Assembly: GCF_024211255.1 (NCBI RefSeq)
Contig: NZ_JAMLDY010000015.1
Span: 23,750 to 87,749, forward strand
Reading direction: 5' to 3'
Source: Sphingomonas liriopis
Lineage (GTDB): Bacteria; Pseudomonadota; Alphaproteobacteria; Sphingomonadales; Sphingomonadaceae
Length of the DNA: 64,000 nt
Both the position numbers and the translations under genes were made by a program. The stretch's first letter is position 1; every line of letters starts with the position of its first letter. Under the pieces are notes generated by a model. That model was not told the DNA's origin, made no database searches, and was given only the letters and a program-made list of their open reading frames with translations. Below, in pieces: positions 33,800-42,506 of this stretch.

Positions 33800-33890
33800 C
33801 GCCCCCGTCCGTTCACCTGCTCACTGTCGAAGGACGGTGAGACTCATCGTACTTCGACAGGCTCAGCACGAACGGGGGGAAGGGGGCGGG
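33800..33890. repeat. CTTCGACAG-family inverted repeat
   Basis: Arms rich in GCCCCCGTCC and GGGGGGAAGGGGGCGGG flank two copies of the family core: CTGTCGAAGGACGGTGAGACTC near 33827-33845 and CTTCGACAGGCTCAGCACG near 33852-33870. The left half contains TTCACCTGCTCACTGTCGAAG, whose reverse complement matches the left arm of the cloverleaf element at 5091. It lies at the end of the HxlR gene and is convergent with the msrB gene. Confidence 0.65.
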
Positions 33891-33930
33891 CTTTAATCAG
33901 GCGCCCTCTTCATTCAGGCGATCCCTTCAT

Positions 33931-34380
33931 TCAGGCCACCTCTTCGACCTGGTCGAGGTAATCGCCGTAGCCTTCCGCCTCCATCTCCTCGCGGGGGACG
34001 AAGCGGAGCGAGGCGGAGTTGATGCAATAGCGCAGGCCGCCGCGGTCGCGCGGGCCGTCGGGGAAGACGTGGCCGAGGTGGCTGTCGCCGTTCGCCGAGC
34101 GGACCTCGGTACGTACCATGCCGTGGCTGGCGTCGCGCAGTTCGGCGACGTTGGCGGGTTCGATCGGCTTGGTGAAGCTCGGCCAGCCGCAATGCGATTC
34201 GTATTTGTCGGTCGAGGCGAACAAGGGTTCGCCCGAGACGATGTCGACATAGATGCCGGCGGCCTTGTTGCCGAGATATTCGCCGGTGCCGGCGCGCTCG
34301 GTGCCGCTCTGCTGGGTGACGTGGAACTGTTCGGGGGTCAGGCGGGCGATCGCCTCGTCGGTCTTGCGATAATCGGGCAT
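33931..34380 (-). CDS. msrB: Peptide methionine-R-sulfoxide reductase MsrB
   Basis: This is a 149-residue enzyme that reduces the R-epimer of methionine sulfoxide in proteins. The core motif [11 protein letters not shown] and the catalytic Cys in [11 protein letters not shown] are visible. The two CxxC zinc pairs present in many MsrB proteins are absent, so this is a zinc-free type. The ATG at 34380 is preceded by GAGGAGAATCCCG; it lies 11 bp after the SDR stop on the same strand. Confidence 0.93.
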   Translation of the reverse strand: MPDYRKTDEAIARLTPEQFHVTQQSGTERAGTGEYLGNKAAGIYVDIVSGEPLFASTDKYESHCGWPSFTKPIEPANVAELRDASHGMVRTEVRSANGDSHLGHVFPDGPRDRGGLRYCINSASLRFVPREEMEAEGYGDYLDQVEEVA

Positions 34381-34391
34381 CGGGATTCTCC

Positions 34392-35159
34392 TCAACTGAG
34401 CGGCGGCTGGCCGTTGGAGGCGGACAGGCCGCCATCCACGGGCAGGTTGACGCCGGTTATATAGTGCGCGTCGTCGCTCGCCAGAAAGGCGATCGCGCCG
34501 GCGATGTCGGCGGGCTCGGCGCCGCGGCCCATCGGGATGCGCTCCTCGAACCTGGCGATGAGGTCGGGCTGGTCCTTCATCCCCGCGGTGAGCGCGGTAT
34601 AGGTGAGCGACGGGTTGACCGCGTTGACGCGGACGCCCGCCTTCGCCTCGTCCATCGCCAGCGCACGGGTGAAGTTGGTCACCGCGCCCTTCGCCGCGCA
34701 ATAGAAGCTGTGGTTCCAGTCGCCGCCGAGGCCGGACACCGACGAGACGTTGACGATGCACCCTTTGCTGGCGCGCAGGTGGGGAATCGCGGCGCGGCTC
34801 ATCTGGACGACGCCGTACAGGTCGGTCTCGATCACTTTGGTGAAGGCGGCGAAGTCGCCCTCGTCGAGCTTGCCGAGGTGGTCGACGCCGGCGTCGTTGA
34901 CGAGCACGTCGATGTGCCCGAACCGCTGGATCGCGACATCGACCAGCGCCTCGCAGGCGGCGAGGCTCGACACGTCGGTCTCGCGCGTCGCGACATCCCC
35001 GCCGAGGTCGGCGGCGAGGTGCTTGAGGCCGGCCGCGTCGAGGTCGCCGAGCACGAGCTTCGCGCCCTCCGCGGCGAAGCGGCGCGCGGCGCCCTCGCCG
35101 ATGCCGGAGGCGGCACCGGTGACGAGGACGACCTTGCCGGCGAAGCGGCCCGAACTCAT
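34392..35159 (-). CDS. SDR family oxidoreductase
   Basis: This is a 255-residue classical [11 protein letters not shown] marks the cofactor site and YCAAK the catalytic Tyr-Lys, after NVSSVSG. The usual NNAG is NDAG here. GDLDAAG suggests NAD. The ATG overlaps the DJ-1/PfpI stop (ATGA), so it is translated with it. The substrate is unknown; a polar residue set near the active site is compatible with a small alcohol. Context with DJ-1 and MsrB suggests detoxification of reactive aldehydes, which is an inference. Confidence 0.88.
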   Translation of the reverse strand: MSSGRFAGKVVLVTGAASGIGEGAARRFAAEGAKLVLGDLDAAGLKHLAADLGGDVATRETDVSSLAACEALVDVAIQRFGHIDVLVNDAGVDHLGKLDEGDFAAFTKVIETDLYGVVQMSRAAIPHLRASKGCIVNVSSVSGLGGDWNHSFYCAAKGAVTNFTRALAMDEAKAGVRVNAVNPSLTYTALTAGMKDQPDLIARFEERIPMGRGAEPADIAGAIAFLASDDAHYITGVNLPVDGGLSASNGQPPLS

Positions 35160-35725
35160 GCGCTCACCGCCTGTTCGGCGTGGCGGCCTTCGGCGAATTC
35201 CTCGACCAGCTTGGCGCAGAAGGCGGGCAGATCGTCGGGGTTGCGGCTGGTGACGAGGCCCTGATCGACCACGACTTCCCGGTCGACCCAGGTGCCGCCG
35301 GCGTTGCGGATGTCGGTCTGCAGCGTCGGGAAGGAGGTGAGGGTGCGGCCCTTGACCACGTCCGCCTCGACCAAGGTCCATGGCGCGTGGCAGATCGCGG
35401 CGACGGGCTTGCCCGCGGCGAAGAAGGCGTGGACGAAATCGACCACCGGCTGCGATCCGCGCAATTTGTCGGCGCCGACGCTGCCGCCGGGAATGACGAG
35501 GCCGTCGAAATCGTCCGCGGAGACGTCGCGAACCGCCTTGTCGACCGCGAAGGTCGCGCCGGGATCGAGGTCGTGGTTGACCGATTGCGCCTCGCCGGCT
35601 TCGAGGCCCACGACGACGACATTGCCGCCGGCCTGTTCGACCGCGGCCTTGGGCTTGGCGAATTCGGGTTCCTCGGTGCCGCGCGGGGCGATGAGGATGG
35701 CGATGGTCTTGCCGTCGAGGGTCAT
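35156..35725 (-). CDS. DJ-1/PfpI family protein
   Basis: This is a 189-residue protein of the DJ-1/PfpI superfamily. The nucleophile Cys lies in AICHAPW, the elbow of the fold, with the conserved Glu region near EEPEF. Family members act as deglycases, glyoxalases or proteases of low activity. The start MTLDGKTI at 35725 replaces a longer Arg-rich frame. It overlaps the SDR by 4 bp and begins the DJ-1/SDR/MsrB set. Confidence 0.88.
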   Translation of the reverse strand: MTLDGKTIAILIAPRGTEEPEFAKPKAAVEQAGGNVVVVGLEAGEAQSVNHDLDPGATFAVDKAVRDVSADDFDGLVIPGGSVGADKLRGSQPVVDFVHAFFAAGKPVAAICHAPWTLVEADVVKGRTLTSFPTLQTDIRNAGGTWVDREVVVDQGLVTSRNPDDLPAFCAKLVEEFAEGRHAEQAVSA

Positions 35726-35799
35726 GCGTCTCTTCCTGCCGTGTCGGTTTCGGTTCGAACGAACCCGATGGCGGAGAGTTTCGCGTGAGGCGTGTTTCG

Positions 35800-35997
35800 T
35801 CAGCGCCGCCGCGACGGGAGCGCTGCCATCACAGCGGCGCGGGCGGCGGGGGTCATCAGGCTCCAGCCGGCGATCTCGTCGAGCGTGCGCGCGCAGCCGC
35901 GGCAGCGATCGTCGTCGGCGATCGCGCACACGCCGGTGCACGGGCTTTCGATCGCGGCGGCAGGCGGTGGCGCGGGGCGAGCCGCGCCGCCGGTCAC
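35800..35997 (-). CDS. DUF1289 family protein
   Basis: This is a 65-residue protein with four cysteines in the DUF1289 pattern: SPCTGVC then CRGCARTLDEIAGW. The cysteines probably bind a metal or an iron-sulfur centre. The GTG at 35995-35997 overlaps the TGA of the DEAD-box helicase (GTGA), implying translational coupling. Function in the family is not established. Confidence 0.85.
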   Translation of the reverse strand: MTGGAARPAPPPAAAIESPCTGVCAIADDDRCRGCARTLDEIAGWSLMTPAARAAVMAALPSRRR

Positions 35998-37439
35998 AGC
36001 GCGATGACGGCGCGCAGGAAGTCGGGGATAGGCCCGTTCCAGCCGTCGTCGGGCCCATCGTCGCGCTCGTCGCGGCGCGGGCGGCGGCGTTCTTCGCTGC
36101 GGGCGTCGTTGCGCGCCGGGGCGACGGCGACGGGCTCGGGGCGACGCTCCGGCCGTTCGGCGCGGGCCACGCGGGCGGGCTCGGCAGGCGCGGCGGGCGC
36201 AGCCTCGGCTTCCGGCGCGGTGTCGCGGCGGGCGTCCTTGCGGGGTGCGCGTTCGCGGCGGGCGCGGCGGGGCTCTTCGGTCGCTTCGGGGGCAGCGGCG
36301 GCCGCCGGCGCGGGCGCCTCAGCGACGTCGAGCCGGTCGATCTTCTGGCCGGTCAGCTTTTCGATATTCTGGATGTTCTCGGCGTCTTCGGACGTGACCA
36401 GCGTATAGGCGATGCCGGTCGCGCCACCGCGCCCCGTCCGGCCGATGCGGTGGACGTAATCGTCGGGATGCCACGGCGCGTCGAAGTTGAAGACGTGGCT
36501 GACGCCCTTGATGTCGAGCCCGCGCGCGGCGACGTCGGAGGCGACGAGGATGTTGATCTTGCCGTCCTTGAACAGGTCGAGTTCGGCGATGCGCTGCGCC
36601 TGTTCCATGTCGCCATGGATCTCGCCCGACTTGAAGCCGTGCTGTTTCAGGCTCTTGTTGAGCTCGCGCACCGTCGTCTTGCGGTTGCAGAAGATGATCG
36701 CGTTGCGCACCTCGTCCTGCGCCAGCAGCCCGCGCAGCGCGTCGCGCTTCTTGAAGGCGTTGCCCGAGACCGGCACCAGCCACTGTTTGATGTTGAGGTT
36801 GGTCGAGGCGGGGCGCGACACCTCGATCGTCTTGGGGTTGTCGAGGAACTTGTCGGCGAGCCGCTTGATCGGCGCGGGCATCGTCGCGGAGAACAGCAAC
36901 GTCTGGCGCTGCTTGGGCAGCTTCGTGCAGATTTCCTCGATATCGGGGATGAACCCCATGTCGAGCATCCGGTCGGCCTCGTCGATGACCAGCATCGAAC
37001 ACCCCGTCAGCAGGATGTTGCCGCGGCCGAACAGGTCCATCAGCCGCCCCGGCGTCGCGATCAGTACGTCGACGCCCTTTTCCAGCGCCTTGATCTGATC
37101 GCCCATCGACACGCCGCCGATCAGGAGGGCCATCGACAGCTTGTGGCCCGATCCGTATTTCTCGAAATTCTCCGCGACCTGCGCGGCGAGTTCGCGCGTC
37201 GGTTCGAGGATCAGGCTGCGCGGCATGCGCGCGCGGCTGCGGCCGTGGGCGAGGATGTCGATCATCGGCAGCACGAACGCGGCGGTCTTGCCCGTCCCCG
37301 TCTGCGCGATGCCGATCAGGTCGCGCATCATCAGCACCGACGGAATCGCCTGCGCCTGGATCGGCGTCGGTTCGGTATAGCCGGCGTCGGTGACCGCCGT
37401 CAGGAGTTCGTCGGAAAGGCCGAGGTCGGCGAAGCTCAT
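35994..37439 (-). CDS. DEAD-box RNA helicase, RhlE-like
   Basis: This is a 481-residue helicase. All core motifs are present: Walker A as AQTGTGKT, PTRELA, DEAD (VIDEADRMLDMGF), SAT as LFSATMP, and HRIGRTGR. A low-complexity Arg/Ala/Glu tail (about residues 380-475) is typical of RhlE-type proteins and binds RNA. The ATG at 37439 is chosen over the extended frame. It takes part in ribosome assembly, RNA decay or cold adaptation. The overlapping DUF1289 gene follows. Confidence 0.93.
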   Translation of the reverse strand: MSFADLGLSDELLTAVTDAGYTEPTPIQAQAIPSVLMMRDLIGIAQTGTGKTAAFVLPMIDILAHGRSRARMPRSLILEPTRELAAQVAENFEKYGSGHKLSMALLIGGVSMGDQIKALEKGVDVLIATPGRLMDLFGRGNILLTGCSMLVIDEADRMLDMGFIPDIEEICTKLPKQRQTLLFSATMPAPIKRLADKFLDNPKTIEVSRPASTNLNIKQWLVPVSGNAFKKRDALRGLLAQDEVRNAIIFCNRKTTVRELNKSLKQHGFKSGEIHGDMEQAQRIAELDLFKDGKINILVASDVAARGLDIKGVSHVFNFDAPWHPDDYVHRIGRTGRGGATGIAYTLVTSEDAENIQNIEKLTGQKIDRLDVAEAPAPAAAAAPEATEEPRRARRERAPRKDARRDTAPEAEAAPAAPAEPARVARAERPERRPEPVAVAPARNDARSEERRRPRRDERDDGPDDGWNGPIPDFLRAVIAL

Positions 37440-37570
37440 GCCATAAGGCTCATGCAAGGGTCCGGGAAATAGTCGGCCGCGCACTCAGCGCGGCTACCAT
37501 GCCGTCGCGCTTGCGGATTTGGGGCGAAAAGTCAAGGAAAGGCGACTCTGTCGAACCGCTTCCCCATTTC

Positions 37571-37684
37571 CTTCCGTCACCCCAGCGAAGGCTGGGGTCC
37601 ACTCCGCGGCGAGGCAAACGGCGCATGGCGTAAACGATGCGCTTGCGGAACGGTGGACCCCGGAACGAGTCCGGGGTGACGGGG
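37571..37684. repeat. REP-like element of the CCCCGG...CCGGGG family, copy 1
   Basis: The left arm near 37574-37602 contains CACCCCAGCGAAGGCTGGGG and the right arm (37653-37682) GTGGACCCCGGAACGAGTCC. The outer parts pair (GTCACCCC with GGGGTGAC). The left arm is a variant whose inner palindrome is CCCCAGC-GAAG-GCTGGGG. The central part contains GGCGCATGGCGTAAACGATG. It lies between the helicase and the 37708 gene. Confidence 0.7.
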
Positions 37685-37707
37685 GAGGTGGGGCAGGGGC
37701 GTGCGCC

Positions 37708-38163
37708 CTATTTCGCCACCAGCGTCCGGAACGTCGCGATGCCGCAGCTCGCGCCCGATCGCATGCGGATGACGTCGCGGTCGGCGCAGACCTGGCCGTC
37801 GGCGGCGGGGCGCAGGTAGAAGCCGTTGTAGAAATCCATCGGCCCGCAATCGTCGTCGAGCCGCGCGCGCAGCCTTTTGCCGCCGGCCAGCACGAGGTCG
37901 ACCGCGCCGGGTTCGGCGATCAGCGCGCCGCCCAGATCGGCGGCGGCGATGCATTTGGGCCCCTTCTTCTCCTTCCAGCGGATCGGCGCGGGGATGGGGG
38001 CGGCGCGGGCCGGGCCCATGCGCGGCACGCGGATGATGATCCGCTCGTGGACGGTGACCTGAGCGACCTGCACGCCGTCGAGCTGCCCGGGGCCGTCGCC
38101 GAGCGAGGCGAACGCGGGGGCGGCGAGGGCGAGCAGCGAGGCGGGGATCGCGGGATGCAGCAT
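37708..38163 (-). CDS. Hypothetical secreted protein
   Basis: This is a 151-residue protein with a signal peptide (hydrophobic to about FAS). The mature part has four cysteines (KCIAA, DDCGP, QVCAD, ASCGI), consistent with two disulfides in the periplasm, and HERIIIRVPRM near the start. The frame is clear in codon usage. I do not recognise the family. It is convergent with nothing; it is divergent from the FAD dehydrogenase at 38229. Confidence 0.65.
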   Translation of the reverse strand: MLHPAIPASLLALAAPAFASLGDGPGQLDGVQVAQVTVHERIIIRVPRMGPARAAPIPAPIRWKEKKGPKCIAAADLGGALIAEPGAVDLVLAGGKRLRARLDDDCGPMDFYNGFYLRPAADGQVCADRDVIRMRSGASCGIATFRTLVAK

Positions 38164-38228
38164 GGCAGGCACGGGCCTGTAGCGCGGGTCGTTGAACGGA
38201 CGATGAACTTGGCCTAGCGAGACGCGCG

Positions 38229-39662
38229 ATGACGCCCGCGCAATCCGCCCTGCTCGATTGCCTTCGCCCGGTGCTGGGGGCGAAGGGGATCGTCACCGAC
38301 CGCGACGCCATCGCGCCGTGGGAGACCGACTGGCGGCGTCGGTTCCATGGACTCGCACCCGCGCTGCTGGCGCCCGCTTCGACCGCGGAGGTCGCCGCGA
38401 CGGTCGCCGCCGCCGCGCACTTCCGCGTGCCGCTGGTGCCGCAGGGGGGCAACAGCTCGATGGTCGGCGGGGCGACCCCGCCGGCGGACGGATCGGCGCT
38501 GATCCTGTCGCTGCGCCGGATGAACGCGATGCGCCGCGTCGATGCGGAGGCGGGGCTGGCGGTCGCCGAGGCCGGCGTGATCCTGTCGGACTTGCACGAC
38601 GCCGCGCTGGCGGTCGGGCGGCGCTTTCCATTGAGCCTCGGCGCGAAGGGCAATGCGACGGTGGGCGGGCTGGTCTCGACCAACGCCGGGGGCACGCAGG
38701 TGCTGCGCTTCGGGTCGATGCGCGGGCTGGTCGCCGGCGTGGAGGCGGTGCTGGCGGACGGCAGCATCCACGACGGACTTGCGCCATTGAAGAAGGACAA
38801 TCGTGGTTACGACCTGACGCAATTGCTGGTCGGGGCGGAGGGGACGCTCGCCATCGTCACCGCCGCGACGCTGCGGCTGGTGCCGGTGCCGGCGACGCGG
38901 ACCACCGCCTGGGCGGCGACCGCCGATCCGCAGGCGGCGTTGGCGCTGCTCCGCCGGTTCAGCCACGCGACCGAGACGCTGGAGAGTTTCGAGATTTTGC
39001 CGCGCGAATCACTCGCCGCGGTGCTCGCCTATGTCGCCGATGCGCGAGCGCCGCTGACGGGCGAGCATCGCTGGCATCTGCTGATCGAGCATACCGACGA
39101 GCGCGGGACCGCGCTGATGGAGGAACTGTTGGGGTCGGCGCTCGTCGACGGGCTGATCGCCGATGCGACGATCGCCGCCAGCGACGCGCAGGCGGCGGGT
39201 TTCTGGCGCTTGCGCGAATCGATCTCCGATTCGGAGCGCGCGCTCGGCCCCGCGTCGCAGCACGATCTGTCGGTGCCGGTCGATGCGATGCCGCGCTTCA
39301 TGATCGAGGCGGCGGCGGCGTGCGAGGCGCGCTTTCCCGGCACGCACGCCAGCGGCTTCGGGCATCTGGGCGACGGCAACATCCACTTTCACGTTCGCGC
39401 CGCCCCCGGCACCGATCCGGCGCGCTGGTATGCCGAGGACGTACCCGTCGTGACCCGCTTCGTCGACGACCTCGTCATCGCCGCAGGCGGGTCGATCGCC
39501 GCCGAACATGGCATCGGCCAGATGAAGCTCGGCGAGCTCGAACGCCTGTCCTCGCCCGCGCGGCTGACCGCCTTGCGGGCGGTGAAGGCGGCGATGGACC
39601 CGCACGGCATCCTCAACCCAGGCAAGCTCGTGACGCTTGCACGGGCTGCGCCGGGTCAATAG
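38229..39662 (+). CDS. FAD-binding oxidase, D-2-hydroxyglutarate/D-lactate dehydrogenase type
   Basis: This is a 477-residue flavoprotein of the same superfamily as the 14698 gene. It has PQGGNSSMVGGATP (FAD-binding), GGLVSTNAGGTQVLRFG, and the C-terminal GHLGDGNIHFHV and AAEHGIGQMK signatures. The PQGGN...GG pattern and GSMRGLVAG place it near D-2-hydroxyglutarate dehydrogenases. Electrons probably pass to ETF or quinone. It starts an apparent unit with the SapC gene 55 bp downstream. Confidence 0.87.
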   Translation: MTPAQSALLDCLRPVLGAKGIVTDRDAIAPWETDWRRRFHGLAPALLAPASTAEVAATVAAAAHFRVPLVPQGGNSSMVGGATPPADGSALILSLRRMNAMRRVDAEAGLAVAEAGVILSDLHDAALAVGRRFPLSLGAKGNATVGGLVSTNAGGTQVLRFGSMRGLVAGVEAVLADGSIHDGLAPLKKDNRGYDLTQLLVGAEGTLAIVTAATLRLVPVPATRTTAWAATADPQAALALLRRFSHATETLESFEILPRESLAAVLAYVADARAPLTGEHRWHLLIEHTDERGTALMEELLGSALVDGLIADATIAASDAQAAGFWRLRESISDSERALGPASQHDLSVPVDAMPRFMIEAAAACEARFPGTHASGFGHLGDGNIHFHVRAAPGTDPARWYAEDVPVVTRFVDDLVIAAGGSIAAEHGIGQMKLGELERLSSPARLTALRAVKAAMDPHGILNPGKLVTLARAAPGQ

Positions 39663-39717
39663 AGCAGCGCGCCAACCGCGGCTGCGCCGCAAACACCCGA
39701 ATACGGAGAGAGTTCCG

Positions 39718-40479
39718 ATGGCCAGCGCGCCGCTTCCCCTGTTCTACAACGGCCTCGAGCCGCTCTCCAGCGAGACGCACGCCACCTGGCGCGTCCGCCA
39801 GCTCGACAGCGCGCCGTTCCTGGTCGGCCAGCACGCGATCCCGATCACCACCGACGAATTCCCGCTGGTCCAGCGCCACATGCCGATCGTCTTCTCGGTC
39901 GGCGACGACGCCATCCCGCTGGCGCTGATGGGCCTCAACGAAGGCGTCAACGTCTTCATGGGCGACGACGGCAGGCTGACCGAGACGAACTTCTACGTTC
40001 CGGCCTATGTCCGCCGCTATCCGTACATGCTCGCCCGCCTGCGTCCCGACGCCGACGAGCTGTCGCTGTGCTTCGACCCGACGTCGGAGGCGATCGGCGC
40101 GTTCGACGAGGGTGATCCCTTGTTCGAGGACGGCAAGCCCAGCCAGACGACCAAGGCGATCCTCGATTTCGCCGAGCAGTTCGAACAGGCCGGCGCGCGC
40201 ACGCAGAACTTCATGAACGAGCTGCGCGAGCAGGACCTGCTGATGGAGGGCGAGGTCACCATCCAGGCCGACGAGAGCCAGCCGCCGTTCGTCTATCGCG
40301 GTTTCCAGATGATCAACGAGGAAAAGCTGTCGGGCCTGCGCGGCGACCAGCTGCGCAAGATGAGCCAGTCGGGCATGCTGCCGCTGCTCTATGCGCATCT
40401 GTTCTCGCTGTCGCTGATGCGCGAACTGTTCGGGCGCCAGGTCCAGCTCGGCAAGGTGCCGCAGCAGCAGCTCGGCTGA
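39718..40479 (+). CDS. SapC family protein
   Basis: This is a 253-residue protein matching SapC: LPLFYNGLEPLSSETHATWR near the start, FPLVQRHMPIVFS, and a middle with NFYVPAYVRRYPY and GFQMINEEKL. SapC was described near S-layer genes in Campylobacter; the alphaproteobacterial members have no defined role. The start at 39718 has GGAGAG upstream. No signal peptide is visible. Confidence 0.85.
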   Translation: MASAPLPLFYNGLEPLSSETHATWRVRQLDSAPFLVGQHAIPITTDEFPLVQRHMPIVFSVGDDAIPLALMGLNEGVNVFMGDDGRLTETNFYVPAYVRRYPYMLARLRPDADELSLCFDPTSEAIGAFDEGDPLFEDGKPSQTTKAILDFAEQFEQAGARTQNFMNELREQDLLMEGEVTIQADESQPPFVYRGFQMINEEKLSGLRGDQLRKMSQSGMLPLLYAHLFSLSLMRELFGRQVQLGKVPQQQLG

Positions 40480-40587
40480 TCGTTTCGCCGATCGGGTGAC
40501 GGGACGGGCGGGTGTCGCGAGGTGCGACGCCCGCCCGTTCGCGTTGGGGGGGCGGGGGCCCGCGAGGGCTCGAGACCTCGCCCAGCT

Positions 40588-40702
40588 CCCTCGTCACCCC
40601 GGACTTGTTCCGGGGTCTACCGGGCCGCGGGCATACGGTCTCACCTCCGGCCGCATGCCTCGCCGCAGAGTGGACCCCGGAACAAGTCCGGGGTGACGAG
40701 GG
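40588..40702. repeat. REP-like element of the CCCCGG...CCGGGG family, copy 2
   Basis: Two 33-bp arms (40588-40620 and 40670-40702) with the cores CACCCCGGACTTGTTCCGGG and GGAACAAGTCCGGGGTG make a near-perfect inverted repeat. Each arm is also a hairpin (CCCCGGA-CTTG-TTCCGGGG). A spacer of about 50 bp separates them. It occupies most of the 317-bp gap between SapC and cytochrome b561; the rest of that gap shows no gene. Confidence 0.8.
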
Positions 40703-40796
40703 TGGTGGGGGGGGGGGCTCTACGCTCGACCTGTAGCGGACTTGACCCGACGCAACGGCCAGCCGACTGTGCCTGTCACGACCAAGGGGAACGGAC

Positions 40797-41342
40797 ATGG
40801 CCAGCCTGCCGCGCGGCGAGCGTTATTCGAGCATCGCGATTCTCTTTCACTGGACGATCGCGCTGCTCGTCATCGTCAATCTGGTCATCGGCATCGGGCA
40901 TGATGCCATCCCGTTCCTGCGATCGCTGATGGGCGCGCACAAGGCGATCGGGATCACCGTGCTGGTGCTGACCGCGGGTCGGGTCGCGTGGCGGCTGGCG
41001 CACCGTCCGCCCCTGCTGCCCGCGGGGACGCCGGGGTGGGAAAAGGGCGTGGCGCATGCGACGCACTGGACGCTGTACCTGTTGATGATCGCGATGCCGC
41101 TGACCGGCTGGCTGATGGTCAGCGGTCCCGGGCCGGGGCGGCCGTTGCAATGGTTCGGGCTGTTCGACATTCCCAAGCTGCCCGTCGGCGAGGGCCTGTC
41201 GGGCTTCGGCCATGACGCGCACGGGCTGCTCGGCTGGCTGATGGCGGCGCTGGTCGTGCTGCACATCGCCGCGGCGCTGCGCCACCATCTGCTGCTGCGC
41301 GATACGGTGCTCGTCCGGATGGCGCCGGCGCTGCGGCGCTGA
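40797..41342 (+). CDS. Cytochrome b561
   Basis: This is a 181-residue membrane diheme protein with four predicted helices. Heme-ligand histidines are expected in ILFHWTIALL, MGAHKAIG, HATHWTLYLL and LHIAAALRHH; these sit in each helix as the family requires. It shuttles electrons between quinone and periplasmic partners. The gene precedes the candidate sRNA on the same strand. Confidence 0.9.
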   Translation: MASLPRGERYSSIAILFHWTIALLVIVNLVIGIGHDAIPFLRSLMGAHKAIGITVLVLTAGRVAWRLAHRPPLLPAGTPGWEKGVAHATHWTLYLLMIAMPLTGWLMVSGPGPGRPLQWFGLFDIPKLPVGEGLSGFGHDAHGLLGWLMAALVVLHIAAALRHHLLLRDTVLVRMAPALRR

Positions 41343-41385
41343 ACCGGCGCAACGACGAAAAATTCACCCCTTCATCGACAAGGGG

Positions 41386-41413
41386 TTGAACCAAAACGCG
41401 CTTCACCTATTTT
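41386..41413 (+). promoter_or_regulatory. Sigma-70-like promoter for the candidate sRNA
   Basis: TTGAAC (41386-41391) is separated by 16 bp from TATTTT (41408-41413). Both hexamers are close to the sigma-70 consensus and stand out in GC-rich DNA. Transcription would begin about 7 bases downstream, near 41420. It lies just after the cytochrome b561 stop, inside a small CCCCTT/AAGGGG hairpin (41367-41385). Confidence 0.6.
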
Positions 41414-41419
41414 GTCTCC

Positions 41420-41526
41420 TGTACGGCATCGTGTCCCCCCTTTCGCGACGCCGTATGACACACCTTCTGGTGTGTCTCCTCCCTGAACCTTGGCCACCTC
41501 GTGCTCCGGCACGGGGTGGTTTTTTT
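41420..41526 (+). ncRNA. Candidate trans-acting small RNA (about 107 nt)
   Basis: From the predicted start to the terminator the transcript folds into three hairpins: TACGGC/GCCGTA (41422-41427 with 41450-41455, loop including CCCCCC); a perfect 8-bp stem GACACACC/GGTGTGTC (41457-41464 with 41469-41476, loop TTCT); and an 11-bp terminator stem followed by U7. Between the last two is unpaired TCCTCCC (41477-41483), an anti-Shine-Dalgarno motif. The layout resembles the alphaproteobacterial alpha-r8/MmgR (Rfam suhB) type of sRNA, but that match is from memory and needs a covariance search. Confidence 0.65.
41494..41526 (+). terminator. Rho-independent terminator of the candidate sRNA
   Basis: The 11-bp stem CCACCTCGTGC (41494-41504) and GCACGGGGTGG (41509-41519) has one T-G pair and loop TCCG and is followed by seven T residues (41520-41526). 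The T-run overlaps the stop codon of the convergent N-formylglutamate amidohydrolase gene. Confidence 0.85.
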
Positions 41527-42397
41527 ATTCGGCGGCGAGCGCGACGCCGGTGGCGTCGCCCGCCAGCGCCTCGTCCTCGACCGCGGCGAGCATCCGGCGG
41601 AGCAGCGCGACCGTCCGCGCGAAGCCGGGGCCGGGCTGGTCGAGCCGGTGGTCGAGGTAGAGCGACCGGTCGATCTCGAGCTGGATCGCATGCACCCCTT
41701 CCGCCGGCGCGGCATGGCGTTCGAGGATATGGCCGCCCGCATAGGGCGTGTTGAGCGCGCTGGTGATCCCCATCGCCGCCGCCTCCGCCTCCAGCCGCGC
41801 GACGAAGCGGCCGGCGCTGCTCTGGCCGAAGCGGTCGCCGAGCACGACCTGCGCATGGGCACCGATCGGCGGCATCGAATGGACGTCGATCAGCACCGCG
41901 ATGCCGAACCGCGCGCGCGCCGCCACCAGCGTCGCGGCGAGCGCGTCGTGATAGGGGCGATGGTCCTGCGCGATCCGCGCGGTAACTTCCGCCGCGCTGA
42001 ACCGCCGCCGCCACAGGTCGCCGGCGCTGCCCGCCCGCCGCGGCACCAGCCCCAGCCCGCTGCGCAGCTTCGCCGACGCCGCCGGCTGCGCCTGCGGCCG
42101 CGCGCCTTCGTCGACGCGGGGGTCGCGTTCGTGCTCGCTGCGGTTGAGGTCGATCCAGGCGCGGGGCGCGCGCTGGACCAGCATCGTCTCGACCGTCCGC
42201 GCCGCATGCGCGACGGCATCGACGTGGCGGTCCTCCAGCACGACCAGCGCCGCCGGCGGCAGCCGCAGCGCGGCGAGCAGCCCTGCCGGATAGTCGCGCC
42301 CGGCGTGCGGCACCGACAGCACCACCGGGCTTAAGGGCGGGGCGAAGGGGGCGTCGGCGGCATCCGGTGCGCCGATCCGTTCGAACGAAGCGTCCAT
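41525..42397 (-). CDS. N-formylglutamate amidohydrolase
   Basis: This is a 290-residue protein of the FGase family. VLSVPHAGRDYP near residue 28 is the family hallmark, with a metal-binding LIDVHSMPP and AIQLEIDRSLYLD at the C-terminus. It hydrolyses N-formyl-L-glutamate (histidine degradation), although family members also act on other N-acyl amino acids. The ATG at 42397 is favoured by an upstream AGGA; a GTG at 42406 is possible. No hut genes are seen here. Confidence 0.85.
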   Translation of the reverse strand: MDASFERIGAPDAADAPFAPPLSPVVLSVPHAGRDYPAGLLAALRLPPAALVVLEDRHVDAVAHAARTVETMLVQRAPRAWIDLNRSEHERDPRVDEGARPQAQPAASAKLRSGLGLVPRRAGSAGDLWRRRFSAAEVTARIAQDHRPYHDALAATLVAARARFGIAVLIDVHSMPPIGAHAQVVLGDRFGQSSAGRFVARLEAEAAAMGITSALNTPYAGGHILERHAAPAEGVHAIQLEIDRSLYLDHRLDQPGPGFARTVALLRRMLAAVEDEALAGDATGVALAAE

Positions 42398-42506
42398 CTG
42401 TGGCACGTCCTAGCGCTTTTGCGCGTACGACGCTCTGGAAATCTTCATATCTCCCGGTCATGACGGTGTCGGCGCACCGACGACGCGAAAAGGGACCGAC
42501 GAGCCG

